Part shown: piece after piece, positions 17,328-19,075 of the stretch
How the letters are laid out: each line of letters opens with the position of its first letter
Position numbering within the stretch: the stretch's first letter is position 1
Source: a bacterium
Lineage (GTDB): Bacteria > Elusimicrobiota > Elusimicrobia > Elusimicrobiales > UBA9959
Length of the DNA stretch: 19,075 nt
Direction: 5' to 3'
Assembly: GCA_021812825.1 (NCBI GenBank)
Contig: JAKAMO010000051.1
Location: 1 to 19,075 of the forward strand
Position numbers and translations under genes: made by a program
Notes under the pieces: model-generated
What the model saw: only the letters and a program-made list of their open reading frames with translations
Told to the model about the DNA's origin: nothing
Databases searched by the model: none

Positions 17328-17461
17328 GAAACAGCGTTTCTGGCGCGTCACGCCACGTAAGCCGGCGGGGCAAAACGAATAGTGCGAAATACGCCGCAGG
17401 GATGTGACCTCAGCCTCAGGCGGAAATCCCGCGGGACAGCTAAACTATTAATGAGGCCGGC
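17328..17461 (+). promoter_or_regulatory. Conserved upstream element, copy D
   Basis: GAAAC (17328), GTAAGCC (17357-17363), GGGGCAAA, AGTGCGAAAT, GCCTCA (17413-17418), TAAACTATT (17441-17449) and GCCGG (17456-17460); spacings of 29, 49 and 22 bases. It lacks the CAACGGCAAGGCG leader motif of B and C. It heads the unit 17490 onwards. Confidence 0.73.
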
Positions 17462-17489
17462 GAACCGGCATACATAAGGAGAGAAGATC

Positions 17490-18404
17490 ATGAAAAAGAC
17501 TGGAATGATAGCGATGATACTGATGCTGGCCGCCGCGGGCGCCAAGGCGGCCGATCTGGCCGACCTGCAGAGCCTGAAGGCCTCCGATATAGCGGCCAAG
17601 GCTTCCGCCTTCGACGTTCTGCCAATCCCGCAGGCGCAGAGCGCCGCGAAGGTGCTGCTGCAGGCTAAGGCCGTACAGCTCCAGGTTGAGCAGAACTCCG
17701 TCAACCTGGCCGACTACAAGGCCAGGCTGGTCGTAAACTGCATGTACCGCTCCGGCCTGTGGCCCCAGCCGCATGTCTGCGGCAGCCGCACCGTTCCGGT
17801 GGAGATAGACGGCGCAGGCCGCCTGCTGATACCGGCCATCGAATCCTTCGACGGCGTCCAGGGCGCCAAGTTGGACAACTTCGACGTGGCCGTCTACGTC
17901 AATTCCAAGGCTGACAACACCATGCTCTTCGCGCTCAGCATGCAGGGCAAAGCCGCCCTCGCGAGCTACGCCGCCGATAACACTCCCGTCAACCTGCTCA
18001 AAATGAACGACGCCGTAGTTGACGTGCTGGTGGAAGGCAAGCCGCTGGCCGGCTCGGAGCTGGCCGCCGACCCGGACGCCATGCTGATGAACCAGTTCGT
18101 AGAGGACCGCGACATCCTGACCCCCGGCATGGCCCTGGTCTCCTCCGTGGACAATACGCAGAGTTTCGACAACTACCCCCACTCCTACGCCAAGCCGTCC
18201 CTGGCCGGTTTCAAGGCGCTGTCGCTGAAAGGCGGCGTGCTGGCGCGCAAGGCCGGTCCCGACCGCAAGCTGGAACTGGTGACCACGCTCACCCTCCACA
18301 ACATACCTTCGCAGATGCAGCGCTGGCAGTCCCGCATAGAGATCAGCCGGACCGTGGACGGTCTTGAGAAGATCGGCGCCGTGGACATGCTGAAGGTCAA
18401 GTAA
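17490..18404 (+). CDS. Exported protein with paired-cysteine NCMYRSGLW motif, paralog of 7239-8162
   Basis: A 304-residue protein of unknown function. The signal peptide and tag (to ADLADLQSLKASD) match the 14239 gene, while the mature domain matches the 7239 protein: VQLQVEQNSVNLADYKA, VNCMYRSGLWPQPHVCG (Cys84 and Cys97), VEGKPLAGSEL, HSYAKPSLAGFKALS and a C-terminal EISRTVDGLEKI. It is thus a hybrid of one gene's front end and another's body. AAGGAGAG just upstream (about 17476-17483) supports the ATG at 17490. Unlike its paralog it has its own upstream element (copy D). Confidence 0.87.
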   Translation: MKKTGMIAMILMLAAAGAKAADLADLQSLKASDIAAKASAFDVLPIPQAQSAAKVLLQAKAVQLQVEQNSVNLADYKARLVVNCMYRSGLWPQPHVCGSRTVPVEIDGAGRLLIPAIESFDGVQGAKLDNFDVAVYVNSKADNTMLFALSMQGKAALASYAADNTPVNLLKMNDAVVDVLVEGKPLAGSELAADPDAMLMNQFVEDRDILTPGMALVSSVDNTQSFDNYPHSYAKPSLAGFKALSLKGGVLARKAGPDRKLELVTTLTLHNIPSQMQRWQSRIEISRTVDGLEKIGAVDMLKVK

Positions 18405-18498
18405 GCCGGCCCGGCCGGAGAAAGCCTTCACGCGCCTGGACAAGCAGATCCGGGAAGAACGATACAGCACAGCGGGTGAACAAGGAGAAAAGAAAATT

Positions 18499-19032
18499 AT
18501 GAATAACACGATAAAAACAATGCTGGCAGCGATTCTACTGGGGACGGTCTGCGGCGCGTCTGCGGGCGACTTCTCCGGCATGCAGAGGATGACGCCTCGG
18601 GAAGTCAGCGCGATATCCGTAAAGCTGCCGGAACCGGCGCCTGCCGTGATCCAGGCCCCGGCCGCTAAAGCGAAGCGGCTGTCGCTGGAGTGTTCTTCCG
18701 GACAGAAAGCCGCGCTCAAGGGAACTATAAGCGAGAAGGGAGCCAAGCTGGTCCTGGCGGATCCTGAAGACAGTCTGCCGCTGAATATGTCGACAAAACT
18801 GCCCGCGCAGTTCACCTTTGAGAGGATCATGCGCGTCAACGAGGCTAAATATTCGTTTATGAAGTTTTACAGCGACGCCACCGCATGGGAAGGTTTTGAA
18901 CTCTCTCTCCCGAAGGCCATATTTACGGGCGGGCAGTCCGGAACGTTCCCGGCCTATTTTACAGTGTACTCTGATAACGGCGATTATATGGCTCCCGAGG
19001 CTCCCGTCCTGATGAGTTGCAGCTTAAAGTGA
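18499..19032 (+). CDS. Small exported protein of unknown function
   Basis: A 177-residue protein with a signal peptide ending GASA (about 22), tag GDFSGMQRMTPREVSAISVKLPEPAPAV and an Ala/Pro-rich linker. The mature beta-rich domain is bracketed by Cys65 (LSLECSSGQ) and Cys174 (LMSCSLK). No family recognised. AAGGAG at 18482-18487 gives an 11-base spacer, the same as at 10857 and 14989. It lies 94 bases after the 17490 gene, probably in the same unit. Confidence 0.83.
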   Translation: MNNTIKTMLAAILLGTVCGASAGDFSGMQRMTPREVSAISVKLPEPAPAVIQAPAAKAKRLSLECSSGQKAALKGTISEKGAKLVLADPEDSLPLNMSTKLPAQFTFERIMRVNEAKYSFMKFYSDATAWEGFELSLPKAIFTGGQSGTFPAYFTVYSDNGDYMAPEAPVLMSCSLK

Positions 19033-19070
19033 GTTTAGCGGAAAACGATATTTATAAGGGAAAAACAGTC

Positions 19071-19075
19071 ATGGA
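19071..19075 (+). CDS. Possible start of a further gene (cut by window end)
   Basis: An ATG at 19071 lies 10 bases after AAGGG (about 19056-19060) and 38 bases after the previous stop, as expected for another gene of the same unit. Only five bases are visible. Confidence 0.35.

Larger units (their letters stand above)
14989..18404 (+). repeat. Three-gene block, copy 2
   Basis: Second copy of the block at 5347-8162. It differs by a 106-codon insertion in the middle gene and by a terminator plus regulatory element D placed before the third gene. Confidence 0.8.

Noticed and set aside
17134..17373. 79-codon minus-strand ORF
   Set aside because: Its middle looks protein-like, but it reads through the terminator hairpin and element D and has no supporting start signal. 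At best it is a relic.
5149..17461. CRISPR array or insertion-sequence repeats
   Set aside because: The repeated elements are few, long, differ in their middle parts, are spaced by kilobases and always precede genes. No transposase or terminal inverted repeats are seen.

Overview
The window is GC-rich DNA (GC estimated by eye, well above 60%) from a bacterium with a type IV pilus machine, lipoproteins and many Sec-type exported proteins, so probably a diderm. The base and codon style and the abundance of small exported proteins would fit a phylum such as Elusimicrobiota. That is an impression only; nothing here fixes the taxonomy.

Region 1 (1-3848) is a pilB-pilT-pilC operon. It encodes the extension ATPase (5' end outside the window), the retraction ATPase and the inner-membrane platform protein, and ends at a strong hairpin terminator shared with the convergent genes. 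Region 2 (3867-5026, minus strand) holds a membrane-anchored rhodanese followed by an M48-family metallopeptidase lipoprotein.

Region 3 (about 5149 to the end, all plus strand) is the unusual part. It has about a dozen genes for exported proteins, mostly of unknown function. Most begin with a similar signal peptide and a short shared segment (A-G/A-D-L-x-x-L..., then a Pro-rich 'PEP'-like patch), followed by quite different mature domains. Among them are a C11 clostripain-family protease, a HExxH metallopeptidase that seems split by a frame change, and a ChaN-like protein lacking the family's conserved histidines. Others are two paralogous pairs with near-identical stretches and several small proteins with one internal and one C-terminal cysteine.

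The transcription units of region 3 are each preceded by a copy of a conserved element of about 134 bp. There are five good copies (5149, 10665, 12371, 14798, 17328) and one decayed copy (10208). In the good copies the motifs AAAAC, GTAAGCC, GCCTCA and TAAACTAT keep almost constant spacing. Terminators at 12312 and 17139 separate some of the units. The layout looks like a multi-unit regulon of secreted proteins built by copying a cassette of regulatory element, leader, signal peptide and tag, and by duplicating a three-gene block (5347-8162 and 14989-18404). A decayed copy of the clostripain 5' end (10365 to about 10600) and a truncated paralog (14016-14228) show that duplication and loss are ongoing. 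What the system does cannot be read from the sequence.
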